Source of the DNA: Reyranella massiliensis 521
GTDB taxonomy: Bacteria > Pseudomonadota > Alphaproteobacteria > Reyranellales > Reyranellaceae
Length of the DNA: 64,000 nucleotides
Direction of reading: 5' to 3'
Assembly (NCBI RefSeq): GCF_000312425.1
Contig: NZ_HE997181.1
Span: 3,315,044-3,379,043, forward strand
The notes under the pieces were generated by a model. The model ran no database searches, was not told the origin of the DNA, and saw only the letters and a list, made by a program, of their open reading frames with translations. Of this stretch, positions 10,366 to 19,448 are shown piece after piece; within the stretch, counting starts at the first letter, position 1, and each line of letters starts with the position of its first letter. Both the position numbers and the translations under genes were made by a program.

Positions 10366-11457
10366 TCACCTCAGCTTGAGGGTGGCGAGGCCGGCCATCG
10401 CCAGAATGGCGGCGATGATCCAGAAGCGAAAGACAATGGTGGGCTCGGCCCATCCCTTTTGCTCGAAATGATGGTGCAGTGGCGCCATGCGGAAGACGCG
10501 GCGGCCGGTCCACTTGTAGGACAGAACCTGCACGATCACCGAAACCGTCTCCAAGACGAACAGGCCACCGACGATGGCGAGCACGATCTCATGCTTGGTG
10601 ACGACCGCCACCGCGCCCAGCGCACCGCCGATGGCGAGCGAGCCCGTATCGCCCATGAAGACCATGGCCGGTGGCGCGTTGAACCACAGGAAGCCGAGCC
10701 CTGCGCCGACCAGCGCCGCCAGCAGGACGGCAAGCTCGCCGGAGCGCGGGACGTGATGCAGGTAGAGGTAGTTCGTGAGGATCGTGTTGCCGACGACGTA
10801 GGCAATCAGGCCGAACACCGCCGAGGCCATGATGACCGGACCGATCGCCAATCCGTCGAGACCGTCGGTCAGGTTGACGGCATTGGAGGCGCCGGTGATC
10901 ACCAGGACGCCGAAGGCTACGAAGCCAACGACACCCAATGGGATCAACAGGTCCTTCAGGAACGGTACCGCGAGCATGTAACGCAGCGGCGCCGGCGACG
11001 CCTGCGCCACCAGATAGACGCCGATACCCGAAGCGACAATCGAGAATGCAAGCTTGAGCTTGCCCGGCACGCCCTTGGGATTGCGCTTGGTGACCTTGAG
11101 GAAGTCGTCCCAGAAGCCGACGGCACCGAAGGCGAGCGTGACGCCGAGCACGATCCAGACATAGTGGTTGGTCAGGTCCGCCCACATCAGAGTCGCGGCC
11201 GAGAGCGTGATCAGGATCAGGAGCCCACCCATGGTCGGCGTCCCCTTCTTGGTCACGAGGTGGCTGGCCGGACCGTCGTTGCGGATCGGCTGCCCCTGTT
11301 TCTGCTTGCTGCGCAGCCAGCGAATCAGCGGGCCACCGATCAGGAAGCTCAGCACCAGCGCCGTCAGGAAGGCAGCGATCGACCGAAAGGTCAGATACTT
11401 GAAGAGATTGAGGGGGCTGAATACGTCCGCCAGCGGATAGAGGAAATTGTAAAACAT
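10366..11457 (-). CDS. mraY: Phospho-N-acetylmuramoyl-pentapeptide-transferase MraY
   Basis: Polytopic membrane enzyme that transfers phospho-MurNAc-pentapeptide to undecaprenyl phosphate, making lipid I. 363 residues, ATG at 11457, three bases after the murF stop. About ten transmembrane helices are visible. Key motifs are the aspartate pair in [19 protein letters not shown], the catalytic loop [28 protein letters not shown], and the three-histidine [11 protein letters not shown] near the C-terminus. The N-terminus ([20 protein letters not shown]) is the usual alphaproteobacterial form. Confidence 0.98.
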   Translation of the reverse strand: MFYNFLYPLADVFSPLNLFKYLTFRSIAAFLTALVLSFLIGGPLIRWLRSKQKQGQPIRNDGPASHLVTKKGTPTMGGLLILITLSAATLMWADLTNHYVWIVLGVTLAFGAVGFWDDFLKVTKRNPKGVPGKLKLAFSIVASGIGVYLVAQASPAPLRYMLAVPFLKDLLIPLGVVGFVAFGVLVITGASNAVNLTDGLDGLAIGPVIMASAVFGLIAYVVGNTILTNYLYLHHVPRSGELAVLLAALVGAGLGFLWFNAPPAMVFMGDTGSLAIGGALGAVAVVTKHEIVLAIVGGLFVLETVSVIVQVLSYKWTGRRVFRMAPLHHHFEQKGWAEPTIVFRFWIIAAILAMAGLATLKLR

Positions 11458-11460
11458 TCT

Positions 11461-12867
11461 TTAGCGTCCCGCCTCGCCGCCGCTTGCCGCCACAACGGCA
11501 TCCACGACGATTTTCATTTTCGATCCCAAGGATCCTTTGACCGCCACGACGTCGCCTGGCCGCAGCGCCGCCGCAAACTCACCGGCGAGAGCCGCCGAAT
11601 CCGGCCGGTGCACACCGCGCTGCGCCGGAGCCAACTTCGACCACAGCGCCTGCATGTGAGGTCCGCACAAGAACACCTGCGCCGCCCCGCTGGCCGCCAC
11701 CGCATCGGCGAGATCGGCGTGCAGCGCGTCCGCACCGTCACCCAGCTCGCGCATGTCGCCCAGCGCCAGCATGCGACGACCGCCCGCCTTCGGTTCCGTC
11801 CGCGACAGCACCGCCAGCATGGCGCGCATCGACACCGGATTGCCGTTGTAGCTCTCGTCGAGCAGCTCGATCGTGCCCGCTCCGAACTTCAGCACACGGC
11901 GTGCGCCACGGCCTGGCGAGGCCTTCACCTCGGTCAGGACACCGGCAGCCTTCACGACATCTGCACCCAATGCCTCGACGACGGCGAGCGCCGCCACGCT
12001 GTTCAGCGCCCAGTGCTCGCCCGCCGCACCCAGCCGATACTCGATCCGCCGGCCATGGATCAAGGCGACAAGGTCGCTCCCCGAATCCTGCAGGTCGGAC
12101 GAGACAAGCCGAGCGTCGGCGGCCCCGTCACGGCCAAAGGTCACGACGCGGGAAACACCGAAACGACGAGCTTTCTCCGCCAGCCGCATGAAGTGGCGAT
12201 TGTCGCGATTGAGCACGGCCACTGCACCTTCGGCCATGCCGGCAAACAGACACCCCTTTTCGTCGGCGATCGCCTCCTCGCTGCCCATGTGACCGATATG
12301 GACCGGCCCCACATTGGTCACGATGCCGACATGCGAACGGACCTGACGGGCCAGCGGCTCGATCTCGCCGGGATGGTTCATGCCGATCTCGAAGACACCG
12401 TAACGCGCCTCGCGCGGCAGGCGCGCCAGGCTGATCGGCACGCCGACATGGTTGTTGTAGCTCGCGATGCTGGCCGAGGTCGGCGCCTGTGCCGACAGCA
12501 TGGCGCGCAGGGCGTCCTTGGTACTGGTCTTGCCGACCGATCCGGTAACGCTCGCAATGCGCGCCTTGCTGCGCGCGCGCGCGGCATGACCAAGATCGAC
12601 CAGTGCCTTCATCGTATCGGGAACGCGGATCAACACGCCCTGTGCGCCTTCGACGTCGCGCGACACGACGGCAGCCGCGGCGCCGCGCGCCAACGCATCG
12701 GCAACGTAGCCATGGCCGTCTGTCGTCTCGCCGCTCAGTGCAAAGAAGATGTCGCCCTTGCCGACGGCACGGCTGTCGAAGGTGACGCCCTCGGCCTCAA
12801 AGGGCGCGGTCACCGAGATCGGAGACAGGGCCGCCTTCACCTCGTCGGAAGTCCACAGTGCGGTCAT
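11461..12867 (-). CDS. murF: UDP-MurNAc-tripeptide--D-Ala-D-Ala ligase MurF
   Basis: Mur ligase that adds the D-Ala-D-Ala made by Ddl, finishing the cytoplasmic pentapeptide precursor. 468 residues; ATG 12867 overlaps the murE stop (ATGA). The N-terminal domain contains TFDSRAVGKGDIFFALSGE. The ATP loop is VTGSVGKTSTKDALRAML at about residue 108, followed by NNHVGVPISLARL and the family's EIGMNHPGEIEPLARQV. The C-terminus contains LLDESYNGNPVSMRAML. Family length is typical. Confidence 0.97.
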   Translation of the reverse strand: MTALWTSDEVKAALSPISVTAPFEAEGVTFDSRAVGKGDIFFALSGETTDGHGYVADALARGAAAAVVSRDVEGAQGVLIRVPDTMKALVDLGHAARARSKARIASVTGSVGKTSTKDALRAMLSAQAPTSASIASYNNHVGVPISLARLPREARYGVFEIGMNHPGEIEPLARQVRSHVGIVTNVGPVHIGHMGSEEAIADEKGCLFAGMAEGAVAVLNRDNRHFMRLAEKARRFGVSRVVTFGRDGAADARLVSSDLQDSGSDLVALIHGRRIEYRLGAAGEHWALNSVAALAVVEALGADVVKAAGVLTEVKASPGRGARRVLKFGAGTIELLDESYNGNPVSMRAMLAVLSRTEPKAGGRRMLALGDMRELGDGADALHADLADAVAASGAAQVFLCGPHMQALWSKLAPAQRGVHRPDSAALAGEFAAALRPGDVVAVKGSLGSKMKIVVDAVVAASGGEAGR

Positions 12868-14351
12868 GCGGCGGCTCCCGCCAGCTCGCGCGCAACTTCG
12901 GCATCGTCGAAGTGATGCGTGACACCCTTGATGGTCTGGCCGGTCTCGTGGCCCTTGCCGGCGATCAGCAGCAGATCGTCGGGCCCCGCGAGCGCGGCCA
13001 TGCCGGCCTCGATGGCGGCGTGCCGACCGTCCTTGGCCTCGATCCAGTTCTTCCGATCGGCCGTGATGCCGCGGAGAATCTCGGCGCGGATTGCCTCGGG
13101 CTCCTCGCTGCGGGGATTGTCGTCGGTGACGATCGCAAGATCGGCCAGGCGCGTGGCGATCTCGCCCATCACCGGCCGCTTGGCACGATCGCGATCACCG
13201 CCGCAACCGAAGACCACGACCAGCTTGCCGCGCGCAAAGGGACGCAAGGTGCGAAGCACCGTCTCCAGCGCTTCCGGCTTGTGCGCGTAGTCGACATAGA
13301 CCGCCGCACCCGAGCGGTGCTGCGCGACGAGCTGCAGCCGGCCCGGCGCGCCGGTCAGGCTGGCGAGGCCCGCAACGGCACGGTCTGGATCGCCGCCCGT
13401 CGCCACCACAAGGCCGAGCGCCGCCAGTGCATTGGAAGCCTGGAAGCCGCCGACCAGCGGCAATGCGATCGCGTGGCGCTTGCCCAGCACCTCGACAGAA
13501 AGCGCCTGTCCGGTCGGCGTCGGGTCGTCGGCGATCAGGCGGAATTCGCGCCCCTTGAGGCCATAGGTCCAGAAGCGGATGCCGCGACGCCGGCACAGCG
13601 TCGCCAGAGCGTCGGCACGATCGCTGTCGGCATTGACCACCGCCGTGCCATCGGCCGGGAGCAGCCCCTCGAACAGCCGCGCCTTGGCGGCGAAGTAGTC
13701 GTCCATCGAGGCGTGGTAGTCGAGATGCTCGTGCGTCAGATTGGTGAAGGCCGCGGCCGAGACGCGGAGGCCGTCGAGCCGGTGCTGGTCGAGACCGTGG
13801 CTCGACGCCTCGATCGCCAGATGCGTTACGCCTTCGCGCGCCAGCGCGGCGATGTCTTCGTGGAGCTGCACGGGATCGGGTGTCGTCAGGCCGCCGTCGC
13901 GCACCAGGCCAGGCGAGACGATGCCGAGCGTGCCGACGCTCGCGGCGCTGAAGCCCATCGTCGACCAGAGATGGCGCACGAAATGGACGGTCGAGGACTT
14001 GCCGTTGGTGCCGGTTACGGCGGCGATGATGTCGGGTTGAAGGCCGGCGAAGGCCGCCGCCATCAGCGCCACGCGCCGGCGCGGATTGCCGTCGCGCAGG
14101 ACGACGATGCCGGGATCGAGCGGCGGCAGTGCGGCGTCGGGCGCGGCGAGGATCGCAACCGCACCGTTCTTCACCGCATCGGCCACGAAGGCCGCGCCAT
14201 CTTGGCTGGCGCCGGAAAGGGCTGCGAACAGATAGCCGGGGCGGACCCTGCGCGAGTCCAGTGTCAGGCCGGAGAGGATGGGATCGCGCGGGAGTGCCGA
14301 AGGCGACGCGGTGCCCTCGGCGCTTCGGCGCATGAGCTCACTCAGACGCAA
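12864..14351 (-). CDS. murE: UDP-MurNAc-dipeptide--meso-diaminopimelate ligase MurE
   Basis: Mur ligase that adds the third residue of the stem peptide. The DNPR motif in IVTDDNPRSEEPEAIRAEI marks meso-diaminopimelate specificity, so the cell wall is expected to be of the DAP type. 495 residues from a TTG at 14351, chosen because MRLSELM matches the conserved N-terminus; it overlaps the ftsI stop by 14 bases. An ATG at 14333 would avoid the overlap. The ATP loop is VTGTNGKSSTVHFVRHL, and TPDPVQLHEDIAAL and HEHLDYHASMDDY are also seen. Confidence 0.96.
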   Translation of the reverse strand: MRLSELMRRSAEGTASPSALPRDPILSGLTLDSRRVRPGYLFAALSGASQDGAAFVADAVKNGAVAILAAPDAALPPLDPGIVVLRDGNPRRRVALMAAAFAGLQPDIIAAVTGTNGKSSTVHFVRHLWSTMGFSAASVGTLGIVSPGLVRDGGLTTPDPVQLHEDIAALAREGVTHLAIEASSHGLDQHRLDGLRVSAAAFTNLTHEHLDYHASMDDYFAAKARLFEGLLPADGTAVVNADSDRADALATLCRRRGIRFWTYGLKGREFRLIADDPTPTGQALSVEVLGKRHAIALPLVGGFQASNALAALGLVVATGGDPDRAVAGLASLTGAPGRLQLVAQHRSGAAVYVDYAHKPEALETVLRTLRPFARGKLVVVFGCGGDRDRAKRPVMGEIATRLADLAIVTDDNPRSEEPEAIRAEILRGITADRKNWIEAKDGRHAAIEAGMAALAGPDDLLLIAGKGHETGQTIKGVTHHFDDAEVARELAGAAA

Positions 14352-16221
14352 CGCCGCGCGCTCCCGGCCCTCTGACCCCCGGATCGGGCGCTGCCGCCGT
14401 CTGCCCGGGGGCCGGGCGGACCGGCAGAGCCTTGCGATGGTCGCCTGGAGACCGGCGAGCGCTGACCGGCATGAGTTGCGGCTGCGGCGCGACGGTCGCG
14501 GGCACCGGAGTCGAGGCGATCTCGATCGGCGGCAGACCCTCCTTCAAATCGCCCGGCAGGATGCCATAGAGCGACGCGATGTTCTCCACGATCACCTTCA
14601 CCGACGGCGCCGCGACCCAGCCGGCCGTTGCATAGCCGCCGGTCTCGGGCAGGCCCTTGGGCTCGTCGAGCGAGTAGAGGATCACGAACTTGGGGTCGTT
14701 CATGGGAAACATGCCTACGAACGAGCTGATCAGGGCTTTTTGACGGTAACCGCCACGGCCGGGCTTTTCGGCCGTACCTGTCTTGCCGCCGACCTCGTAG
14801 CCCGGGAGGTTGGCATTCCTGCCGGTGCCTTCGACCGCGTTCAGGCGCAGGAGCTGGCGCATGCTCACCGAGGTCTTGGTCTGGATGACCCGGCGGCCCT
14901 TGTCGCTCGCCTCGGTGCGTTTGACCAGGGATGGCGGATAGAGAATGCCGCCATTCACCATGGCTGCCGAGCCGGTCACGAGGTGCAGCGGCGTTACCGA
15001 GATACCGTGACCGAACGCGATGGTCATGGTGTTGATTCTCATCCAGTGGCGCGGCCAGAGCGGTGCGGCCAGTTCGGGAAGCTGCGTGTTGAGCGGTCTC
15101 AGGAAGCCGATCTTGTCGAGGAAGGCGCGCTGGCCCTCCGGCCCCATGACCTCGACCGCCATCTTGGCCGAGCCGATGTTGGACGAGTACCTGAAGATTT
15201 CCGCCACGTTCAGCGGCCGGCGCTGCGCATGGTCGTCGTTGATCGTGAAGCGGTCGATCCTGATCGGCGAGGTGGCGTCGAAGACGCTGGCGACCGTCAC
15301 CTTGCCGCTGTCGAGCGCCATCGCGGTATTGAAGATCTTGAAGGTCGACCCCTGCTCGTAGACGCCCAGGGTAGCGCGATTGAACAGCGCCTCGTTGGTC
15401 AGCGTCTTGGTGCTGTTGGGATTGAAAGTCGGCAGCGACGCCATGGCGAGGATCTCGCCGTTGGTCGCATCCATCACGATCGCGGTGCCGCCGATCGCCG
15501 AGAATTTATGGATTCCGCGGGCGAGTTCACGCTCGACCATGCGCTGCAGGCGCAGGTCGATCGAAAGCTGAACCGTCTCGCCGCTCTGGAGCTGCTGGTC
15601 GAAGTAGCGCTCGACACCGGCAAGGCCCGAATTGTCGACGCTGGCATATCCCAGGATGTGCGCCGCCGCCGTGCCCTGCGGATAGATGCGCCGTTCCTCG
15701 GCCTGGAAGTCGAGGCCGGGAATACCCAGCCGATTGACGCGATCATGCTCGCGCGGGCTCAGGCCGCGCTTGATCCAGAAGAAGGTCTTGTCGGCTTCGA
15801 GCTTCTCGCGAATATCCTCGTACTTGAGATCCGGAAGCGCCGTCACGATCTTGCGCGCGGCATCGGGGGGATCGATCACCAGGTGCGGATTGACGAAGGC
15901 CGACATCACCGGCACCGACGTCGCCAGCACGGCGCCGTTGCGGTCGACGATATCGGCGCGTTCCGACTGGATCGAACCGCCGCGGGCCGCCACGCGCTGC
16001 GTCGGCTCGGCGCCGTCGCGCAGCAGCGACACGTAGCCCATGCGCAGGCCGACGGCGGCGAACGCCACGGCGAAGAGCGCCGAGGCGATCACCAGTCGCT
16101 GGCGGGCGGTCTCCTGCAGGTCGCCCTTGAGGCGATCCTGCGGCGACGCGTAACGCGCGCCGGCCGCCGCGCTCTGCGCGGCGGCCGGTTCGGGCGAGGC
16201 AGACCTGCGCCACAGTCTCAC
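14338..16221 (-). CDS. ftsI: Division-specific peptidoglycan transpeptidase FtsI (PBP3)
   Basis: Class B penicillin-binding protein that cross-links septal peptidoglycan, partner of FtsW. 627 residues. The start is GTG at 16221, overlapping the ftsL stop (GTGA). A cytoplasmic tail of about 45 residues precedes one transmembrane anchor (LVIASALFAVAFAAVGLRM), then the dimerisation domain with RADIVDRNGAVLAT. All three active-site motifs are present: STFK in YEQGSTFKIFN, SSN in FRYSSNIGSAK, and KTG in VGGKTGTAEKPG. A proline-rich tail follows the transpeptidase domain. Confidence 0.97.
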   Translation of the reverse strand: MRLWRRSASPEPAAAQSAAAGARYASPQDRLKGDLQETARQRLVIASALFAVAFAAVGLRMGYVSLLRDGAEPTQRVAARGGSIQSERADIVDRNGAVLATSVPVMSAFVNPHLVIDPPDAARKIVTALPDLKYEDIREKLEADKTFFWIKRGLSPREHDRVNRLGIPGLDFQAEERRIYPQGTAAAHILGYASVDNSGLAGVERYFDQQLQSGETVQLSIDLRLQRMVERELARGIHKFSAIGGTAIVMDATNGEILAMASLPTFNPNSTKTLTNEALFNRATLGVYEQGSTFKIFNTAMALDSGKVTVASVFDATSPIRIDRFTINDDHAQRRPLNVAEIFRYSSNIGSAKMAVEVMGPEGQRAFLDKIGFLRPLNTQLPELAAPLWPRHWMRINTMTIAFGHGISVTPLHLVTGSAAMVNGGILYPPSLVKRTEASDKGRRVIQTKTSVSMRQLLRLNAVEGTGRNANLPGYEVGGKTGTAEKPGRGGYRQKALISSFVGMFPMNDPKFVILYSLDEPKGLPETGGYATAGWVAAPSVKVIVENIASLYGILPGDLKEGLPPIEIASTPVPATVAPQPQLMPVSARRSPGDHRKALPVRPAPGQTAAAPDPGVRGPGARGVASE

Positions 16222-16769
16222 CGGCGACCCCCTTCGTTTCGCGAGAGGATCTCATCGATTGAGGCTGCGGCGTTCTGGCCGTCGCCAACCGGACCCGAGG
16301 TTGCCGGCTCTTGAAGCTGGGCCGGTCGAGGGGGCGTCGTGGGTCCGGATGAACGCCCTGGAGGGGGTGCGGAGGCCGGCGAGGGGCTGCCGGCCTCCGC
16401 TGCGACGCGGGCACCACCGGGCAAAGTCGACGAGGGGACGTCGTTGCCCGTACGTGGGGGGGAAGGGAGTGGTGCTTCGCGCCGCGGGGGGACAGATTCG
16501 GGTTTGAGCTGATCGAGCCGGGCAATCTGCTTGACCGATGCCGACTCGAGTTTGAGATGCTTCAAGGCGAGCATTTCGATGCGCTCGGCCTCGTTGAGAT
16601 GAGCCCATTCGACCCGCAGGATATGCGTGGCCTGCTGGCTCTCGACGATCTTCTGGTTGGTGCGGTCGATCTGCTCCTCGAGGTCCTGCACCTTGTACTT
16701 GACCGTGAACAGACCCACCGCCGTAGCGATGGCGGCGACCGACCAGAACATGAGTCCACGGTGGATCAT
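16218..16769 (-). CDS. ftsL: FtsL-like cell division protein
   Basis: Small bitopic protein expected to act in the FtsQLB divisome complex. 183 residues from ATG 16769, overlapping the rsmH stop (ATGA). A very short cytoplasmic end is followed by one transmembrane helix ([19 protein letters not shown], about 7-25). A coiled-coil stretch comes next ([20 protein letters not shown]) and then [14 protein letters not shown], the FtsL-type ending of the helix. Residues after about 90 are Pro/Ser/Gly-rich and look disordered, making this protein clearly longer than gammaproteobacterial FtsL. The assignment rests on topology and position, since FtsL sequences are poorly conserved. Confidence 0.85.
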   Translation of the reverse strand: MIHRGLMFWSVAAIATAVGLFTVKYKVQDLEEQIDRTNQKIVESQQATHILRVEWAHLNEAERIEMLALKHLKLESASVKQIARLDQLKPESVPPRREAPLPSPPRTGNDVPSSTLPGGARVAAEAGSPSPASAPPPGRSSGPTTPPRPAQLQEPATSGPVGDGQNAAASIDEILSRNEGGRR

Positions 16770-17743
16770 GCGCGGCCTCCGGAGGAGCTCTCGGAAGCGG
16801 CGAGCTTCTCGGCGATGCGCAGGCGTGCCGAGCGCGCGCGCGGATTGGCGGCAATCTCGGCGTCCGACGGCACCACCGGCTTGCGCGTGAGATCGCGCAG
16901 CGTGGCATCCTGTTCGCCGGCGCGCGGCGGCGCATGGCGCGACGGACCCGGCGTCCGGCCGGCGCGGGCACGCACGAATTCCTTCACCGCACGATCTTCC
17001 AGCGAATGGAAGGACACGACCGCCAGCCGGCCGCCGGGCGCCAGTACCTGCTCGGCAGCCGCAAGGCCACGCTCGAGCTCGCCCAGCTCGTCGTTCACGG
17101 CAATGCGCAGCGCCTGGAAGGTGCGCGTGGCGGGATCGCTCTCGTCCCTGCCCTGCGGGCCGACGGCCCGGCGCACGATCTCGGCCAGTTCGCCGGTGGT
17201 CTCGATGCGCTTGGCGCGGCGCGCTTCGACGATGGCGCGTGCGACGCGGCGGCTGCGCCGCTCCTCGCCGTAGCGCCAGATGATGTCGGCGAGCTCCGCC
17301 TCGTCGCCTTCGTTCACCAGATCGGCCGCCGACGCACCGCTCTTCTCCATGCGCATGTCGAGCGGGCCGGAGGCGCGGAAGGAGAAGCCGCGATCGGCCT
17401 GGTCGAACTGCATCGAAGAGACGCCGAGATCGAGCGCCACGCCGTCGACATCCTCGACACCTTCGGCCGACAGGAGATCGGCCATGTCGCCGAAGCGGCC
17501 CTCGATCAGGCGCAGCCGAGGCGCATAGCGCTGGGCCAGCGCCTGGCCCGCGGCGATCGCATCGGGATCGCGATCGATGGCGATCACCTGGCAGTCGGCG
17601 CGATCGAGCATGGCCGCGGTGTAGCCGCCGGCGCCAAAGGTGCCGTCGAGATAGCGGCCGCCGTCGCGCGGCTGCAGCGCATCGACGACTTCGCGGGCCA
17701 TCACCGGAACATGCCGGACGGAGCTGGGGCGGACGGCGCTCAT
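16766..17743 (-). CDS. rsmH: 16S rRNA (cytosine-1402 N4) methyltransferase RsmH
   Basis: SAM-dependent methyltransferase that modifies C1402 in the ribosomal P site; a standard member of the dcw cluster (also called mraW). 325 residues; ATG 17743 overlaps the mraZ stop (ATGA). Seen are [13 protein letters not shown] at the N-terminus, the SAM-binding [16 protein letters not shown] at about residue 32, [20 protein letters not shown], and the C-terminal [15 protein letters not shown]. Length is normal. Confidence 0.97.
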   Translation of the reverse strand: MSAVRPSSVRHVPVMAREVVDALQPRDGGRYLDGTFGAGGYTAAMLDRADCQVIAIDRDPDAIAAGQALAQRYAPRLRLIEGRFGDMADLLSAEGVEDVDGVALDLGVSSMQFDQADRGFSFRASGPLDMRMEKSGASAADLVNEGDEAELADIIWRYGEERRSRRVARAIVEARRAKRIETTGELAEIVRRAVGPQGRDESDPATRTFQALRIAVNDELGELERGLAAAEQVLAPGGRLAVVSFHSLEDRAVKEFVRARAGRTPGPSRHAPPRAGEQDATLRDLTRKPVVPSDAEIAANPRARSARLRIAEKLAASESSSGGRA

Positions 17744-18219
17744 GCCTCGCCTCCACTCAGGTTGCGCACGAAGGCCGCCATCTTCTCGCGCTCGGCAGCG
17801 CGGCGGGCCTGCCAGCGCGCCGGATTCCAGAGCTGAAACTTCTCGACCTTGCCGACCAGCATCACGCCGTCGGCAGCATCGAGCGCTTCGACGAATTCGG
17901 CAGGCATGGAGAAGCGGCCGTCCGGCTCCATGGCGATGGTGCGGGCGCCGGCCGAGAGATAGCCCGCCGGATCGAACGCCTCGTCGTCCAGCGCCACCTT
18001 CAGCGAACCTTTAGGCCCCAGCGCCTCGGCACGCAGCCGCTCCAGCATGGCGTCGAAGCCCATGCGCGAGTTGCCGTTCACGACACCGGGAACATTGGGG
18101 GAGTGATAAAGCACGAAGGCGCCGCGATCGTCCGCAGGCAGCTCGTCGCGAAAGGCCGCGGGCAACAGGACCCGGCCCTTCTTGTCCAATTTGATCAGGA
18201 TTTCGGACCGGAATGCCAC
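17740..18219 (-). CDS. mraZ: Transcriptional regulator MraZ
   Basis: DNA-binding protein with two AbrB-like repeats that regulates its own dcw operon. 159 residues from a GTG at 18219; no upstream ATG fits. The first repeat is [21 protein letters not shown] and the second is [22 protein letters not shown], each with the G-R-(x)2-(L/M)-P pattern of the family. It is the first gene of the cluster. Four GGG-repeats at 10-base spacing lie 60-95 bases upstream (18279-18313) and fit the kind of tandem-repeat operator known for MraZ, which suggests autoregulation. Confidence 0.95.
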   Translation of the reverse strand: MAFRSEILIKLDKKGRVLLPAAFRDELPADDRGAFVLYHSPNVPGVVNGNSRMGFDAMLERLRAEALGPKGSLKVALDDEAFDPAGYLSAGARTIAMEPDGRFSMPAEFVEALDAADGVMLVGKVEKFQLWNPARWQARRAAEREKMAAFVRNLSGGEA

Positions 18220-18278
18220 GGCCCTTCTCCCCCTACATCCCGCCGCAGGTGCCCCACGCCCCTGCGTTTCCTGTTACA

Positions 18279-18313
18279 CGGGATACAATGGGATACCATG
18301 GGAAAGCCTGGGG
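18279..18313. promoter_or_regulatory. Candidate MraZ operator: four tandem repeats, 10-base period
   Basis: On the plus strand the pentamers CGGGA, TGGGA, TGGGA and TGGGG begin at 18279, 18289, 18299 and 18309, so each repeat falls exactly one helical turn after the last. MraZ in Escherichia coli binds direct TGGGN repeats separated by five bases, the same spacing. Here the TGGG strand is the one opposite to mraZ transcription. The array lies 60-95 bases upstream of the mraZ start. Spacing and sequence are seen; the binding protein is inferred. Confidence 0.7.
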
Positions 18314-18331
18314 CGCAATTCACAAACACAG

Positions 18332-18347
18332 GAATCCACAAGGAATC
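18332..18347. promoter_or_regulatory. Two GANTC (CcrM-type) sites upstream of mraZ
   Basis: GAATC occurs at 18332-18336 and again at 18343-18347, eleven bases apart, just upstream of the GGG-repeat array. GANTC is the target of the cell-cycle methyltransferase CcrM in alphaproteobacteria, and methylation with GcrA controls division genes in Caulobacter. The sites are seen; a regulatory role is inferred. Confidence 0.45.
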
Positions 18348-18360
18348 TGAAGGCCTTAGA

Positions 18361-18376
18361 CACAATATCTATTGTG
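18361..18376. promoter_or_regulatory. Palindrome CACAATA-N2-TATTGTG in the mraZ/TRIC intergenic region
   Basis: A perfect 7-base inverted repeat with a 2-base centre, AT-rich within GC-rich DNA, about 145 bases upstream of mraZ and 280 upstream of the divergent membrane protein gene. It has operator geometry; the binding protein is unknown. The rest of the 18220-18655 gap holds a 7-bp hairpin (18465-18482) and another near 18565-18582, and no gene that I can support. Confidence 0.4.
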
Positions 18377-18655
18377 CGCTCACGGCAAGGGAACGCAAGG
18401 TGTTGTAATTGCGATTCGCGGTGCGGCACCTGACAAGTGGGAAGCGCCCCGCTCCCCCAATCAAGCCAGCCACCAGGCTGGCATTTCGTCCGTCTGTCCT
18501 CTCGGCCTGCGCCTTGACACGAAAGCCGCGTCGCGTGTGCGCATGTCCTTCCGTCTTGCTCCTCTCCGGCGGATTACGCCGGGCATGCGGCGACCGGCCG
18601 TCATCAACAGCAGACTTGTTGGCGCCGCGAGAGCGAGAGTTGGGGGACCGACCTG

Positions 18656-19333
18656 ATGGCAGCGCCCGATTTGATGGGGCAGGATGGGGCGATGATCAGT
18701 TGGTCGGAAACCGATAGCTTCATTCATATTCTCTATCTCATAGCGATCATCGCAGAAGCCATGACAGCCGCGCTTGCGGCGGGCCGCCGGCAGATGGATT
18801 GGGTCGGCGTGTTTCTGCTCGGTTGCATTACCGCTCTTGGCGGCGGATCGGCACGCGACGTCCTCCTCGATCACCATCCCCTTTCCTGGATAGAGAACCC
18901 GACCTACCTGCTGGTCACCGGCGGCGCGGCGATCGCGACCATCGCCATCGCCCGCTTCATGCACTCGCTGCGGCGGATGTTCCTCCTCCTCGATGCCATC
19001 GGTCTCGTCGTCTTCACCGTCATAGGCTGCGGCGTGGCCATCGAAATGAAGATGCCGCTGATCATCGTGATCGCATCGGGGATGATTACAGGGTGCGTGG
19101 GCGGCGTTCTGCGCGACATCCTGTGTACGGAAGTGCCACTCCTCTTTCGATCGGAGCTCTACGCGACCGTCTCCGTCATTACCGGCCTTGTCTATGTCGC
19201 CGGCCCTTATCTGAACCTCCCGCACGGGCCCTCTGCTGTTCTGGCCATGGCCGTCGGCTTGATCCTCCGGCTGCTTGCCCTGCGCTACAATTGGAGCATG
19301 CCGAAGTTCGTCTACACCAAGGACTGGCACTGA
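18656..19333 (+). CDS. TRIC/UPF0126 family membrane protein (trimeric cation channel-like)
   Basis: Inner-membrane protein of the glycine-rich UPF0126/TRIC family (YadS and YicG of Escherichia coli), whose relatives are trimeric cation channels. 225 residues with seven hydrophobic segments. The two internal repeats are visible as FLLGCITALGGGSARDVLL and MITGCVGGVLRDILC, both with the GG-(x)3-RD pattern of the family. An ATG at 18692 (MISWSE) is an alternative start. The gene is transcribed away from mraZ. Its stop codon touches the palindromic element at 19334. The transported ion is not known. Confidence 0.85.
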   Translation: MAAPDLMGQDGAMISWSETDSFIHILYLIAIIAEAMTAALAAGRRQMDWVGVFLLGCITALGGGSARDVLLDHHPLSWIENPTYLLVTGGAAIATIAIARFMHSLRRMFLLLDAIGLVVFTVIGCGVAIEMKMPLIIVIASGMITGCVGGVLRDILCTEVPLLFRSELYATVSVITGLVYVAGPYLNLPHGPSAVLAMAVGLILRLLALRYNWSMPKFVYTKDWH

Positions 19334-19436
19334 CCTGGAGCGTCGAGCCTTCGACTGCAATCAGTCGAAGGCTCGACGCCGAAAGTGGAGATGCCTTGTG
19401 TGCAATGCGGTTCCATTTAGTTGGAACCGCTCCAGG
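19334..19436. repeat. 103-base palindromic element (RIME/REP-like candidate)
   Basis: The element is bounded by CCTGGAGCG (19334-19342) and its inverted copy CGCTCCAGG (19428-19436). Inside are a perfect 18-bp hairpin with a 4-base loop (arms 19340-19357 and 19362-19379) and a 9-bp hairpin (arms 19407-19415 and 19422-19430). It starts at the base after the TRIC stop codon and ends 12 bases before the 3' end of the RNase P RNA. It may end transcription from both sides, although neither hairpin has a T-run. The nested symmetry resembles short mobile palindromic elements of alphaproteobacteria; only a genome search for copies can confirm that. Confidence 0.5.
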
Positions 19437-19448
19437 CGCGATGAAAGA

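Noticed and set aside
10000-12915. 971-codon open frame on the plus strand opposite murD, mraY and murF
   Set aside because: It is antisense to three certain genes, the product is rich in Arg, His, Asp and Gln as expected for a mirror frame of GC-rich code, and it has no recognisable motif.
14278-16314. 678-codon plus-strand frame opposite ftsI
   Set aside because: Antisense to a gene with all transpeptidase motifs; composition is that of a shadow frame.
18465-18482. Hairpin GCCAGCC-ACCA-GGCTGGC upstream of the TRIC gene as a terminator
   Set aside because: No T-run follows, and the flanking genes are divergent, so nothing needs to be terminated there. Kept only as a note in the gap description.
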